DNA of 64,000 bases from an uncultured Photobacterium sp. (lineage in GTDB: Bacteria; Pseudomonadota; Gammaproteobacteria; Enterobacterales; Vibrionaceae), in the NCBI RefSeq assembly GCF_947039875.1, contig NZ_CAMRAN010000012.1:20288-84287 (forward strand). The letters run 5' to 3'. A model generated the notes under the pieces. It was not told the DNA's origin, did no database searches, and saw only the letters and a program-made list of their open reading frames with translations. The stretch's first letter is position 1. Each line of letters begins with the position of its first letter. The position numbers and the translations under genes are program-made. Of the stretch, positions 49,590 through 59,402 are shown piece by piece.

Positions 49590-50319
49590 TGACGGTATTT
49601 TTGCTGAAGGTATAAATACGTTAGCCAAGGTCCTTAGTGATCTTGGTGAAGTAACGGTGGTAGCTCCTGATCGTAATCGTTCAGGAGCCTCTAATTCGTT
49701 AACCATTGATTACCCATTACGTATTCGTCAGCAAAGTGATAATAAGGTTGCCGTGCAAGGAACACCCGTTGACTGTGTCCATTTTGCACTTACTGAATGG
49801 TTAGATATTCGCCCTGACATTGTGGTCACTGGCATTAATCACGGTGCAAATTTAGGTGATGATGTACTGTATTCGGGTACCGTTGCCGCGGCAACAGAAG
49901 GCTATTTTTTAGGTGTGCCTGCGATTGCGGTATCATTAGTGGGTGAGACCCATTTTGAAACTGCCGCTCAAGTTGTTAAAATATTAATTGAAAAGATGGT
50001 TATGCAGCCCTTAGTTGGAGTGCATAAAATTCTTAATGTTAATGTGCCTGATGTACCTTTTGAACAACTAAAAGGGTGGAAGATAACCCGTTTAGGTGCG
50101 CGCCATCGAGCGGTCAACATGATAAAGAAAACTGATCCTCGGGGTAATCCCTTATATTGGTTAGGTCCTCCTGGTGATACCCAAGATGCAGCAGAAGGCA
50201 CTGATTTTTTTGCGATAGAACACGGGGAAATTTCAATTACTCCGTTGCAAGTCGACCTGACTGCGCATGATGCAATAGCCGGGCTAAAAAGCTGGATGCA
50301 TACGGTGGAGATCCGATAA
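49567..50319 (+). CDS. surE: 5'/3'-nucleotidase SurE
   Basis: A metal-dependent phosphatase of 250 residues acting on nucleoside monophosphates and polyphosphate. The N-terminal [16 protein letters not shown] holds the Asp pair (8-9), followed by [10 protein letters not shown] and the late [21 protein letters not shown]. The second ATG at 49567 gives MRILISNDD. It lies inside the end of truD and is followed by pcm after 2 bp. Confidence 0.96.
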   Translation: MRILISNDDGIFAEGINTLAKVLSDLGEVTVVAPDRNRSGASNSLTIDYPLRIRQQSDNKVAVQGTPVDCVHFALTEWLDIRPDIVVTGINHGANLGDDVLYSGTVAAATEGYFLGVPAIAVSLVGETHFETAAQVVKILIEKMVMQPLVGVHKILNVNVPDVPFEQLKGWKITRLGARHRAVNMIKKTDPRGNPLYWLGPPGDTQDAAEGTDFFAIEHGEISITPLQVDLTAHDAIAGLKSWMHTVEIR

Positions 50320-50321
50320 CT

Positions 50322-50951
50322 ATGCGTTATCAGAGGCAAGTTGATAACTTAATTGCATTATTAATGGCTCGTGGTATTACTGATCAACGAGTGTTGCGTG
50401 CGATTGCTGCAATACCGAGAGAGTTTTTTATTGATGAAGCATTTTCTTATCAGGCTTATGAAAATAATGCGTTACCGATAGGGAGTGGTCAGACGATTTC
50501 GCAGCCTTATATTGTTGCAAAGATGACGTCGCTATTAGCGTTGACAGCGCAATCTTCAGTGCTAGAGATTGGTACAGGATCAGGTTATCAAGCGTCAGTA
50601 TTAGCACAATTAGCCGATCATGTTTACTCTGTTGAGCGAATTAAAGGTCTGCAATGGCAAGCAAAACGACGTTTTAAACAATTAGAATTGTATAATATTT
50701 CAACCAAGCATGGTGATGGATGGCAGGGCTGGGAAAGTAAAGGCCCATTTGATGCTATTATTGTGACCGCTGCGCCAAGTGAGGTTCCCCAGAGCCTCTT
50801 AACCCAACTTGCTGATGGCGGCCGATTAATATTACCCGTAGGTTATTCAGAACAAGTGTTAAGATTGATTGTTCGCAACGGCGATCAGTTTATTGAAACG
50901 GATATCGAACCTGTTAAATTTGTGCCGTTAGTGGCTGGAGATTTGGCGTAA
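50322..50951 (+). CDS. pcm: Protein-L-isoaspartate O-methyltransferase
   Basis: Repairs isoaspartyl residues in aged proteins using SAM. It has 209 residues, with the SAM motif [18 protein letters not shown] (about 80-97) and [15 protein letters not shown] before it. The ACDEAF-like start is [20 protein letters not shown]. The surE-pcm-nlpD-rpoS order is conserved and links repair to stationary-phase survival. Confidence 0.96.
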   Translation: MRYQRQVDNLIALLMARGITDQRVLRAIAAIPREFFIDEAFSYQAYENNALPIGSGQTISQPYIVAKMTSLLALTAQSSVLEIGTGSGYQASVLAQLADHVYSVERIKGLQWQAKRRFKQLELYNISTKHGDGWQGWESKGPFDAIIVTAAPSEVPQSLLTQLADGGRLILPVGYSEQVLRLIVRNGDQFIETDIEPVKFVPLVAGDLA

Positions 50952-50953
50952 CC

Positions 50954-51841
50954 ATGAGTAGTGAGCGTATGATAAAAAAAATAATTCAACCTTCTTTGCT
51001 GGCAGCAACCTGTGTAATGCTGCTATCTGCATGTAGTAGTCATACGCCTGCGCCTGTTTCAAATCTTGGTAAAGATTATTCACAATTGCAACGTGGTAGC
51101 TTTCATGGCCGCTATTACACTGTTCAGAAAGGAGATACGTTGTATTTTATCTCTTATATGGCAGGACGCGATGTTAAAGATATCGTAAAGCTGAACCGTT
51201 TACCTTATCCCTATACTATTTATCCAGGACAAAAATTAGCGATCCCAACCTCGGATCGTCATATCACAGCACCAACCCCATCAAAGAGAGTTGCTATAAC
51301 CCCATTGGCTGAATCTTCAACAACAAAAACAGTAGTATCAAAACCATCAGTACAAAAAACAACCAACAAACCAGTTGCTAAGCCTAAAGCAAAAGAGTAC
51401 TCTGGAAAAACAAAAGTTAACAAACCTGTAACAACTAAGCCCGTGGTAACTAAACCCACTGCACATGTTTCAAGTTCTGGTTGGGCTTGGCCAGTGAAAG
51501 GGAAGGTGATTGCTGGATTCTCAAATGCAGATAATGGCAATAAAGGTATCGATATTACCGCTGCTCGTGGTACTCCAATTCGAGCAACCTCAGCAGGTAA
51601 AGTCGTGTATGCAGGTGATGCACTACGAGGATACGGTAACTTAGTCATTATTAAGCATAGTGAAGATTACCTCAGTGCTTATGCGCACAACGATAAAATA
51701 TTAGTCAAAGAACAACAATCAGTTAAAGCTGGCCAGGAAATCGCAACAATGGGGAGTTCTGGTGCATCAAGCGTTAGATTGCACTTTGAAATTCGCTATA
51801 AAGGCAAGTCTGTCGATCCAATGCGCTTTCTTCCTAAGTAG
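50954..51841 (+). CDS. nlpD: Lipoprotein NlpD (amidase activator)
   Basis: An outer-membrane lipoprotein of 295 residues. Lipobox LLSACSS (Cys about 27), a LysM domain (YYTVQKGDTLYFISYMAGRD, about 52-95), a Thr/Lys/Pro-rich linker, and a C-terminal LytM (M23) domain. The LytM zinc ligands are degenerate (NKGIDI instead of HxGxD; RLHFEIR instead of HLHFEIR), as expected for an activator of AmiC rather than an active peptidase. In E. coli the main rpoS promoter lies inside nlpD, so this gene may also house the rpoS leader. Confidence 0.93.
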   Translation: MSSERMIKKIIQPSLLAATCVMLLSACSSHTPAPVSNLGKDYSQLQRGSFHGRYYTVQKGDTLYFISYMAGRDVKDIVKLNRLPYPYTIYPGQKLAIPTSDRHITAPTPSKRVAITPLAESSTTKTVVSKPSVQKTTNKPVAKPKAKEYSGKTKVNKPVTTKPVVTKPTAHVSSSGWAWPVKGKVIAGFSNADNGNKGIDITAARGTPIRATSAGKVVYAGDALRGYGNLVIIKHSEDYLSAYAHNDKILVKEQQSVKAGQEIATMGSSGASSVRLHFEIRYKGKSVDPMRFLPK

Positions 51842-51930
51842 CACACCATAATAAAAATAGAGAGAAACGTACAAATTAGAGATAACATCATGAAGTTGTA
51901 ATGTCTTTAACTCGCCATTTGGGAGGCGCT

Positions 51931-52926
51931 ATGAGTAGAAGCAGCACAGCCAAAAAACTTGAATCATTGACAGTAGATGACAGTACTGAACTTAATAGTT
52001 TAGTGGTGACAACAGATAATAATTCTGATGTATCAGCATTGATAGAAGAAGATGCTGATAACTCCAAATATGAGACAAGTACTAAAGCACTTGATGCAAC
52101 CCAACTTTATCTTGGTGAAATTGGATATTCTCCTTTGCTCACTTCTGAAGAAGAAGTGTTGTATGCCCGTCGTGCACTGCGGGGTGATGAAGTCGCTCGT
52201 AAACGGATGATTGAAAGTAATCTTCGGTTAGTCGTAAAAATATCGCGTCGTTATAGTAACCGCGGGTTAGCGTTACTTGATCTGGTTGAAGAGGGGAATT
52301 TAGGCCTTATTCGTGCGGTCGAAAAGTTTGACCCGGAACGTGGTTTCCGTTTTTCAACTTACGCAACATGGTGGATCCGTCAAACCATTGAACGGGCGAT
52401 CATGAATCAAACCCGCACTATTCGCTTACCGATTCATGTTGTAAAAGAGCTTAATGTTTATTTACGTACTGCACGTGGATTAGCACAAAAGCTTGATCAT
52501 GAGCCAACGGCTGAAGATATTGCACAGCAACTTGAAAAATCTGTCGATGATGTTAACCGCATGCTGCGTCTTAATGAGCGAGTGAGTTCGGTGGACAATC
52601 CTATCGGTGGTGATTCTGAAAAAGCTTTGCTGGATATTATCCCTGATGAAAAAGGTGGTAGTCCTGAAACCTCCACTCAAGATGACGATATTAAAAATTC
52701 GATCGTCCATTGGCTACAAGATCTTAACCCGAAACAACGTGAAGTATTAGCGCGCCGATTTGGTTTATTAGGTTATGAAGCATCGACATTAGAAGATGTT
52801 GGTCGTGAAATTGGCTTAACGCGCGAGCGAGTACGTCAGATTCAGGTTGAGGGGTTACGTCGTTTACGTGATATGTTAATCCACCAAGGGTTAAGTATTG
52901 AGTCTCTTTTTAATCAAGAAGTTTAA
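51931..52926 (+). CDS. rpoS: RNA polymerase sigma factor RpoS (sigma S)
   Basis: Stationary-phase and general stress sigma factor, 331 residues from the ATG at 51931, which follows a GGGAGG site; the frame is open from 51901. Region 1.2 [21 protein letters not shown], region 2 with [42 protein letters not shown] pieces, and region 4 [19 protein letters not shown] are nearly identical to E. coli. The N-terminal 45 residues differ, as is usual. It is convergent with mutS. Confidence 0.97.
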   Translation: MSRSSTAKKLESLTVDDSTELNSLVVTTDNNSDVSALIEEDADNSKYETSTKALDATQLYLGEIGYSPLLTSEEEVLYARRALRGDEVARKRMIESNLRLVVKISRRYSNRGLALLDLVEEGNLGLIRAVEKFDPERGFRFSTYATWWIRQTIERAIMNQTRTIRLPIHVVKELNVYLRTARGLAQKLDHEPTAEDIAQQLEKSVDDVNRMLRLNERVSSVDNPIGGDSEKALLDIIPDEKGGSPETSTQDDDIKNSIVHWLQDLNPKQREVLARRFGLLGYEASTLEDVGREIGLTRERVRQIQVEGLRRLRDMLIHQGLSIESLFNQEV

Positions 52927-53063
52927 CCAAGAGGCTTCATTAATATATCTCATGGTTAGTCATAATCTGCAATTATGAGATAGTAGTACAACACGGCTGT
53001 GAGTATTAATATTAGCGGTCTTTTTATGCACATTTTTACGCGAATAATACTCATTAGAATCAT

Positions 53064-53091
53064 AAAAAAGGACGCTTTTGCGTCCTTTTTT
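53064..53091. terminator. Bidirectional terminator between rpoS and mutS
   Basis: A perfect 12-bp stem AAAAAAGGACGC / GCGTCCTTTTTT with a TTTT loop, between convergent genes. Confidence 0.92.
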
Positions 53092-53124
53092 GATGTCGTT
53101 TTCTTAACTTATTATTATTTTAAA

Positions 53125-55803
53125 TTAGCGTAATAGCGCTTTTAGACGATAGAGTTCATCTAATGCTTGGCGCGGTGTTAGTTCGTCAGGATTAACGTTG
53201 GTTAATGCTTCTTCGACTTCACTTGGCTCTGGAATCAAACTTAACTGATGTTCTTGTCCCTCAATTATGGTTGACCGTTGGGCTTTTTGATGCCCCAGTG
53301 CTTCTAATTGCTTTAACTTTATTTTGGCACGTTTGATTACCGCTTTCGGTACGCCTGCAAGGCTAGCCACAGCTAAACCATAAGATTTACTGGCGGCACC
53401 GTCTTGGACGCTATGCATAAATGCAATATTGTCGCCATGCTCAACCGCATCAAGGTGGACATTCGCCAAGCCTGATAACAAGGATGGTAATTCTGTCAGC
53501 TCAAAATAGTGAGTGGCAAACAATGTCATTGCCGCAATTTTATCCGCTAACCATTCCGCACTGGCCCACGCAAGAGATAAACCATCATAGGTACTGGTGC
53601 CACGGCCAATTTCATCCATTAACACTAAACTGTGTTTGGTCGCATTATGGAGAATATTGGCTGTTTCTGTCATTTCAACCATAAAGGTTGAACGGCCAGA
53701 TGCAAGATCATCTGATGCGCCAATACGGGTAAAGATACGATCAAGTGGGCCGATAGTAACCGCTTCCGCAGGGACAAATGAACCGACATGAGCCATTAAT
53801 GCAATCAGTGCAGTTTGACGCATGTAAGTTGATTTACCGCCCATGTTTGGACCGGTAATGATCAACATGCGACGATCTTGGTGTAACGCGATTGGGTTAG
53901 CGATAAACGGTTCGCTTAATACTTGTTCTACTACCGGGTGACGACCCGCAGTAATATTAATGCCTGTGGTGGTGGTCAATTGTGGGCGGCAGTAATTTAA
54001 ACTATCAGCACGTTCAGCTAAGTTTGCTAATACATCTAATTCAGATAAGGCACTTGCTGCTAACTGTAATCGTTCTAAATGTGGTAACAGTTGATCAAAT
54101 AGTTCATCCCACAGCTTTTTCTCAAGTGCTAATGCTTTTGATTTTGAATTTAGTACTTTATCTTCGTGCTCTTTTAATTCAGGAATAATATAGCGTTCAG
54201 CATTTTTTAGGGTCTGGCGACGAATATAGTGATCTGGAACTAAGTGGCTTTGACCACGACTGACCTGAATAAAGAAACCGTGAACCTGATTAAAGCCCAC
54301 TTTTAAACTATCAATATCGTAGCGATCACGTTCGCGGTTTTCAAGATCGGTTAAGTATTGTTTAGCGCCATCGGCTAAATCTCGCCATTCATCGAGTTCA
54401 GCATTATATCCTGGTGCGAGCACGCCACCATCACGAATAATCACGGGCGGATTTTCAATAATAGCGTGTTCAAGTAATTGGCACAGATCATCCATTGGCG
54501 CAGCATTCTGGGCTAATTCTGCAATTCGATCTTGGGACATTTCAGCTAATAATTGCGCTAGTTCTGGCAAATATTGCATCGCGGTACGCATGCGGGCTAA
54601 ATCACGCGGGCGTGCTGAACGTAACGCTAGTCGTGCGAGAATACGTTCTAGATCGCCCATATGACGTAATACGATGGCGGTATCTACAAACATGCCGCTA
54701 TCTTTAAACGCTTCAATGGCATTTAAGCGGCCATTCAGTTGGTGTTGATCGCGAATTGGTTGGTGAAGCCAGCGCTTTAATAAGCGGCTGCCCATTGGGG
54801 TCGCGGTATGATCCAATACCGATGCTAGGGTGTTATCAAAGCCGCCAGCTAAATTTTGGGTTAATTCTAAATTACGTCGTGTCGCGGCATCTAAAATAAC
54901 CGCATGATCTTGGGTATCAAGAGTGATTGCACGAATATGAGGTAGCGCAGTACGTTGAGTATCTTTGACATATTGCATCAAACAGCCAGCAGCACATAAG
55001 CCAAGGTTGGCTTTTTCAACCCCAAAGCCGACTAAGTCTCGAGTACCAAATTGTAAGGTTAGTTGCTGGCGCGCAGTTTCAAGTTCAAATTCCCAAATAG
55101 GGCGACGACGCTTACCTTTAAACGATTCAACTAAATGTAAATAAGTAAAATCTTCAGGGTAGAGTAATTCCGCCGGACTGGTTCGTTGCAGTTCTGCCTG
55201 CATTTCTTCTTCAGTCGTAGGTTCAGTTAACATGAAACGGCCAGAGGTAATATCAAGCGTTGCATAGCCAAATTTATTATTGGCAGTGTAGATTGCCGCA
55301 ATTAAATTATCGCGACGTTCATTAAGCAGCGCCTCATCACTAACCGTACCTGGAGTGATGATACGCACAACTTTACGTTCAACTGGGCCTTTGCTGGTAG
55401 CGGGATCGCCGATCTGCTCACAGATAGCAACAGACACCCCTTGCTGAACTAATTTAGCCAGATAGCCTTCAGCTGCATGGTGAGGAATACCCGCCATCGG
55501 AATCGGTTCACCGTTGGTCGCACCACGTTTTGTCAGCGAGATATCAAGTAATTGTGAAGCTCGTTTGGCATCATCAAAAAACATCTCATAGAAGTCACCC
55601 ATACGGTAGAACAATAAAATATCAGGGTTTTCAGCTTTGATTCGAAGGAACTGCTGCATCATAGGAGTATGTTTTTCTAAGCCTTTTATCGTCACGATAT
55701 TGTCTACTCTTGCTGGTTCAACGTCGGCCACTGAAGGTAGCTCGACCAATAAAATAATAGAGTCTAAGGATACGTGAATCAACGGATCGGTCAAAGTAGC
55801 CAT
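53125..55803 (-). CDS. mutS: DNA mismatch repair protein MutS
   Basis: Mismatch-recognition ATPase. The mismatch-reading motif [12 protein letters not shown] (the Phe-x-Glu type) is near the N terminus; Walker [26 protein letters not shown] and [13 protein letters not shown] are in the ATPase domain. The full frame is 892 residues, with about 40 residues before the normal start ([10 protein letters not shown]). A GTG at 55695 would give 856 residues, close to E. coli MutS (853). The ATG at 55803 has no strong ribosome site, so the true start is open. Confidence 0.95.
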   Translation of the reverse strand: MATLTDPLIHVSLDSIILLVELPSVADVEPARVDNIVTIKGLEKHTPMMQQFLRIKAENPDILLFYRMGDFYEMFFDDAKRASQLLDISLTKRGATNGEPIPMAGIPHHAAEGYLAKLVQQGVSVAICEQIGDPATSKGPVERKVVRIITPGTVSDEALLNERRDNLIAAIYTANNKFGYATLDITSGRFMLTEPTTEEEMQAELQRTSPAELLYPEDFTYLHLVESFKGKRRRPIWEFELETARQQLTLQFGTRDLVGFGVEKANLGLCAAGCLMQYVKDTQRTALPHIRAITLDTQDHAVILDAATRRNLELTQNLAGGFDNTLASVLDHTATPMGSRLLKRWLHQPIRDQHQLNGRLNAIEAFKDSGMFVDTAIVLRHMGDLERILARLALRSARPRDLARMRTAMQYLPELAQLLAEMSQDRIAELAQNAAPMDDLCQLLEHAIIENPPVIIRDGGVLAPGYNAELDEWRDLADGAKQYLTDLENRERDRYDIDSLKVGFNQVHGFFIQVSRGQSHLVPDHYIRRQTLKNAERYIIPELKEHEDKVLNSKSKALALEKKLWDELFDQLLPHLERLQLAASALSELDVLANLAERADSLNYCRPQLTTTTGINITAGRHPVVEQVLSEPFIANPIALHQDRRMLIITGPNMGGKSTYMRQTALIALMAHVGSFVPAEAVTIGPLDRIFTRIGASDDLASGRSTFMVEMTETANILHNATKHSLVLMDEIGRGTSTYDGLSLAWASAEWLADKIAAMTLFATHYFELTELPSLLSGLANVHLDAVEHGDNIAFMHSVQDGAASKSYGLAVASLAGVPKAVIKRAKIKLKQLEALGHQKAQRSTIIEGQEHQLSLIPEPSEVEEALTNVNPDELTPRQALDELYRLKALLR

Positions 55804-55909
55804 TGAACTTTTTTTATCATCTTTGCAATGGTATTGAACAAGCGTAAAGTTAGCTGATATACATCAACGTATTAAAAGACAATAAATAGAAACCAGTTTG
55901 GAGGCATTA

Positions 55910-56407
55910 ATGGTAAATATTGAACAGTTGGCTTATGAACTTGGTGAAGTATTAACAGCTAAACAGTGGGTGGCCACTACTGCAGAGTCTTGTACTGGTG
56001 GTGGAGTTTCATTTGCTATTACCGATATCCCAGGAAGTTCAGCATGGTTTAATCGCGCTTTTATTACTTATAGTAATGAAGCGAAGAAGCAAATGCTGAA
56101 TGTAAGCGAGCAAGCTCTGACAGAATTTGGTGCGGTAAGTGAGGCGGTTGTGTTTGAAATGGCTTGTGGCGCCTTAGCTGCGTCACGTGCTGATATTAGT
56201 GTCGCAATTAGTGGTATTGCAGGCCCTGATGGTGGCAGTGAAGATAAGCCTGTGGGAACAGTATGGTTTGCTTGGGCGGATGCAACTGGCTGGCAACAAA
56301 CACGATGCTGTTTATTTAATGGTTCGCGCCAACAGGTGAGACAACAAGCGATAGCTGAAGCATTATCTGGCCTGATTTGTCGCATCAATAAAATGATGGA
56401 TTTGTGA
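55910..56407 (+). CDS. pncC: Nicotinamide-nucleotide amidohydrolase PncC
   Basis: A 165-residue CinA C-terminal-domain protein that deamidates NMN, recycling pyridine nucleotides. TTAESCTGGGVSFAIT (about 24-39) is the family signature, with GIAGPDGGSEDKPVGTVWFAW later. The ATG at 55910 follows GGAGG. It stands between mutS (divergent) and recA, as in E. coli. Confidence 0.94.
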   Translation: MVNIEQLAYELGEVLTAKQWVATTAESCTGGGVSFAITDIPGSSAWFNRAFITYSNEAKKQMLNVSEQALTEFGAVSEAVVFEMACGALAASRADISVAISGIAGPDGGSEDKPVGTVWFAWADATGWQQTRCCLFNGSRQQVRQQAIAEALSGLICRINKMMDL

Positions 56408-56460
56408 TCTTATCCTTAAAAAATTGTATTTAATAAAAAAAAGTAAACCAGAACTAGACA

Positions 56461-56476
56461 CTGTATGAATAGACAG
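56461..56476. promoter_or_regulatory. LexA (SOS) box of recA
   Basis: CTGTATGAATAGACAG is a CTG-N10-CAG site with a good AT centre, matching the gammaproteobacterial LexA consensus. It lies 58 bp before the recA ATG. Confidence 0.85.
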
Positions 56477-56534
56477 TATACTAAGTCTCATACTCAGTTT
56501 AGTTACTTTATTTTAGCATCCGTTGGAGAGTCGA

Positions 56535-57587
56535 ATGGACGATAACAAGCAAAAGGCTCTTGCCGCAGCGTTAGGCCAGATTGAGAAGCAGTTCGGTAAA
56601 GGTTCAATTATGAAATTGGGCGATAACCGTACTATGGATATCGAAACTGTTTCAACCGGTTCATTATCACTTGATATTGCACTTGGTGCTGGTGGTCTAC
56701 CAATGGGACGTATCGTAGAAATCTACGGCCCAGAATCTTCAGGTAAAACAACCTTAACTTTAGAAACCATTGCAGCCGCTCAAAAAGCAGGTAAGACGTG
56801 TGCATTTATTGATGCTGAACACGCACTCGATCCAATTTATGCGGAAAAACTGGGTGTTGATATTAACCAACTTCTTGTTTCTCAACCCGATACTGGTGAG
56901 CAAGCATTAGAAATCGTTGATGCACTAGCTCGTTCAGGTGCGGTTGACTTAATCGTTGTTGACTCCGTAGCAGCTCTTACACCAAAAGCTGAAATTGAAG
57001 GTGAAATGGGTGATTCACATATGGGTCTGCAAGCACGTATGTTATCGCAAGCAATGCGTAAATTAACCGGTAATCTTAAACAATCTAACTGCATGTGTAT
57101 CTTCATCAACCAAATTCGCATGAAGATTGGTGTAATGTTTGGTAATCCAGAAACGACGACTGGTGGTAATGCATTGAAGTTCTACGCTTCTGTTCGTCTT
57201 GATATTCGCCGTACTGGTGCAATTAAAGATGGTGATGAAGTTGTGGGTAACGAAACCCGTATTAAAGTTGTTAAGAACAAAATTGCAGCGCCGTTTAAGC
57301 AAGCTGAAACTCAGATTTTATATGGCCAAGGCTTTAACCGTAATGGTGAATTAATTGACCTGGGCGTTAAGCATAAATTAGTTGAAAAAGCAGGTGCTTG
57401 GTATAGTTACCAAGGCAATAAAATCGGTCAAGGTAAAGCCAATTCTTGCAAGTACCTTGTTGAAAACCCTGAAATTGCAACAGAGATTGAAAAGAAATTA
57501 CGTGATTTGTTGTTAACGCCTGTTGTTGCTGAAACAGAGAAAACAGATGTTGAAGTAATTGATGATAAAGACGGTGACGTTTTTTAA
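56535..57587 (+). CDS. recA: Recombinase RecA
   Basis: Strand-exchange and SOS co-protease ATPase of 350 residues. The Walker A motif [13 protein letters not shown] (about 67-79), [10 protein letters not shown], and the L2 loop with [20 protein letters not shown] are present. The acidic tail ends DKDGDVF. The ATG at 56535 follows GGAG and gives [10 protein letters not shown] LexA box precedes it and a strong terminator follows. recX, usually next, is absent. Confidence 0.98.
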   Translation: MDDNKQKALAAALGQIEKQFGKGSIMKLGDNRTMDIETVSTGSLSLDIALGAGGLPMGRIVEIYGPESSGKTTLTLETIAAAQKAGKTCAFIDAEHALDPIYAEKLGVDINQLLVSQPDTGEQALEIVDALARSGAVDLIVVDSVAALTPKAEIEGEMGDSHMGLQARMLSQAMRKLTGNLKQSNCMCIFINQIRMKIGVMFGNPETTTGGNALKFYASVRLDIRRTGAIKDGDEVVGNETRIKVVKNKIAAPFKQAETQILYGQGFNRNGELIDLGVKHKLVEKAGAWYSYQGNKIGQGKANSCKYLVENPEIATEIEKKLRDLLLTPVVAETEKTDVEVIDDKDGDVF

Positions 57588-57629
57588 TCAAACGATTATT
57601 TAGCGTATCTATATATAATACGCCGATAG

Positions 57630-57657
57630 AAACCCAGCCATTGTGCTGGGTTTTTTT
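57630..57657 (+). terminator. Terminator of recA
   Basis: Stem AAACCCAGC / GCTGGGTTT with a 6-nt loop and seven T. Confidence 0.92.
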
Positions 57658-57812
57658 ATGGGCTCAATTTAAGTTGTAATGGTATTCATAGACGCTAATT
57701 TAATTGACAAATTTAGCGTGTTTTCTGCTTTAATATGCCAAGTAAATAGTTAGCGTTATATTTATTGGTCATTGAATTGAGTCCTCACGTTTAGTAGGTA
57801 GGCGTATTTGTA

Positions 57813-59042
57813 ATGAAAGAACACGTGTCGTTTATACGTTGGATTGGGAATATTATTCGACGGTTTACTAAGTGGCTTTACACGCTGCGCCATATTTTTG
57901 TGGCTTTGTTTGTTTTAGGTAATAGTGGGCTTATTTTTCATACGATTTACGGATTACCGATTGATTTATTGACGTTGTTTAACGTTCGAGATTATGAGCA
58001 GATAAATGCGAGCTTTTTGATCAATGCGCCTTACTTTATGTTGGGGGTTTTTATCGTTATGAGTTCGATAGGTCTGTTTTTTAGAGCGCGAATATCATGG
58101 ATGATCAGTTTTACTCTAATGCTGATCAATATTTTTTATACAAATCATATTCATCCACAGCAAACACATAATATTCATTACGGTATTGCCTCATTAATTT
58201 TATTATTTATGGTGCGCAAATATTTTTCTAAAAGCAGTGTTGCTGCCGGTAGTATCTTTGCGTTAATCAGTGTGATCACTCTTTTATTAACATCGACCTA
58301 TGGCGCATTGTATTTTGGCGATGGGTTTAATCCCAAGATCACCAGTTTATTGACTGCGTTTTATTATGCGATAGAAACCATGTCTACGGTGGGATATGGC
58401 GATATAGTCCCTGTTTCTGAGCCAGCACGATTATTTACTATTTCAGTTATTGTGTCTGGTATTACCGTCTTTGCCACCTCGGCAACGTCAGTGTTAGGCC
58501 CTGTCGTTCATAGTGGTTTTGAACGACTTGTTAAAGGTAATAGTAAAAAAATGGATCGTACTAATCATTTTATAATTTGTGGTTTATCCAGCCTAGCTGT
58601 GAATACCATCAAACAATTAACAGAACGTAAGCAACCTATAACTGTAATTGTTTCGCCTCGAATTCAGCAAGTTGCTAAAGATCAGCTGGAAGGGTTAGAT
58701 GTAGTTGTTGGCGATTACAGCGACGGTACTATTTTAACTCAAGCTGGAGTGATGAATGCCAAAGCTGTACTGGCATTGAGTGATGACGATGCTGACAATG
58801 CATTTATTGTGTTATCAGCGATTGAATTGGCCAGTTCCGCACGAACAGTGGCACTGGTTAACGAAAGTAAGAATATAAATAAAGTGAAAAGTGTTAATCC
58901 TGACATTGTGATTTCACCGCAACAGTTTGCGAGTGATATTCTGGCACGGTTATTAAATGGCGAAAGTATCGATAGTGATTCTATCGTGGCATCGCTATTG
59001 CATTCAGTACAAGGGCTGTCAGAAAAAGAAATTAATAAATAA
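57813..59042 (+). CDS. kch: Voltage-gated-type potassium channel, Kch-like
   Basis: A 409-residue inner-membrane protein. Several membrane helices (about 25-43, 74-92, 96-112, 118-133, 143-160) lead to the pore with the K+ selectivity filter TVGYGD (about 194-199), and one more helix follows. The cytosolic C-terminal half is an RCK/TrkA-N domain (HFIICGLSSLAVNTI, about 253-267, then VVGDYSDGTILTQAG and ALSDDDADNAFIVLSA). Length and order match E. coli Kch (417). It sits in the recA-alaS gap. Confidence 0.9.
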   Translation: MKEHVSFIRWIGNIIRRFTKWLYTLRHIFVALFVLGNSGLIFHTIYGLPIDLLTLFNVRDYEQINASFLINAPYFMLGVFIVMSSIGLFFRARISWMISFTLMLINIFYTNHIHPQQTHNIHYGIASLILLFMVRKYFSKSSVAAGSIFALISVITLLLTSTYGALYFGDGFNPKITSLLTAFYYAIETMSTVGYGDIVPVSEPARLFTISVIVSGITVFATSATSVLGPVVHSGFERLVKGNSKKMDRTNHFIICGLSSLAVNTIKQLTERKQPITVIVSPRIQQVAKDQLEGLDVVVGDYSDGTILTQAGVMNAKAVLALSDDDADNAFIVLSAIELASSARTVALVNESKNINKVKSVNPDIVISPQQFASDILARLLNGESIDSDSIVASLLHSVQGLSEKEINK

Positions 59043-59396
59043 TATTAATGCATTCACTTTTTTAAAACATCGATGCTGCATGGAATGACAATGACGATAA
59101 TGCTTAATTTATCGCCATTATAGGTGTTAGCTCATAGGGTAAATGAATAGTTTACATGCGGGAACAATATCGAGACGGTGTTTCAATGGGGATTATTTGA
59201 TACATTTCGGCACATATCATTTCCCGTAATAGCTACCGTTGTTTTACAATAGCCCCCAAAAAATTTATCTTAGTTTTATTATTAGATGGTGATTGTTCAT
59301 TGTTCCTGTGGTTTGAGGGCTGAACGGTTATCGAAGAAATTCGTCATGAGGCGTTTTTCTGTCTTTCTATTCCAAGCATTAATTCAGGATTTGCCA
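59043..59396. other. kch-alaS intergenic region
   Basis: About 355 bp with the alaS promoter and leader. The alaS frame is open through the last 110 bp of it, but the protein starts later by homology. No RNA gene or clear operator was recognised. Confidence 0.5.
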
Positions 59397-59402
59397 ATGT
59401 AC

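Noticed and set aside
51490..51838. NlpD LytM domain as a mutated peptidase
   Set aside because: Degenerate zinc ligands are the rule in NlpD, which activates an amidase rather than cutting peptides.
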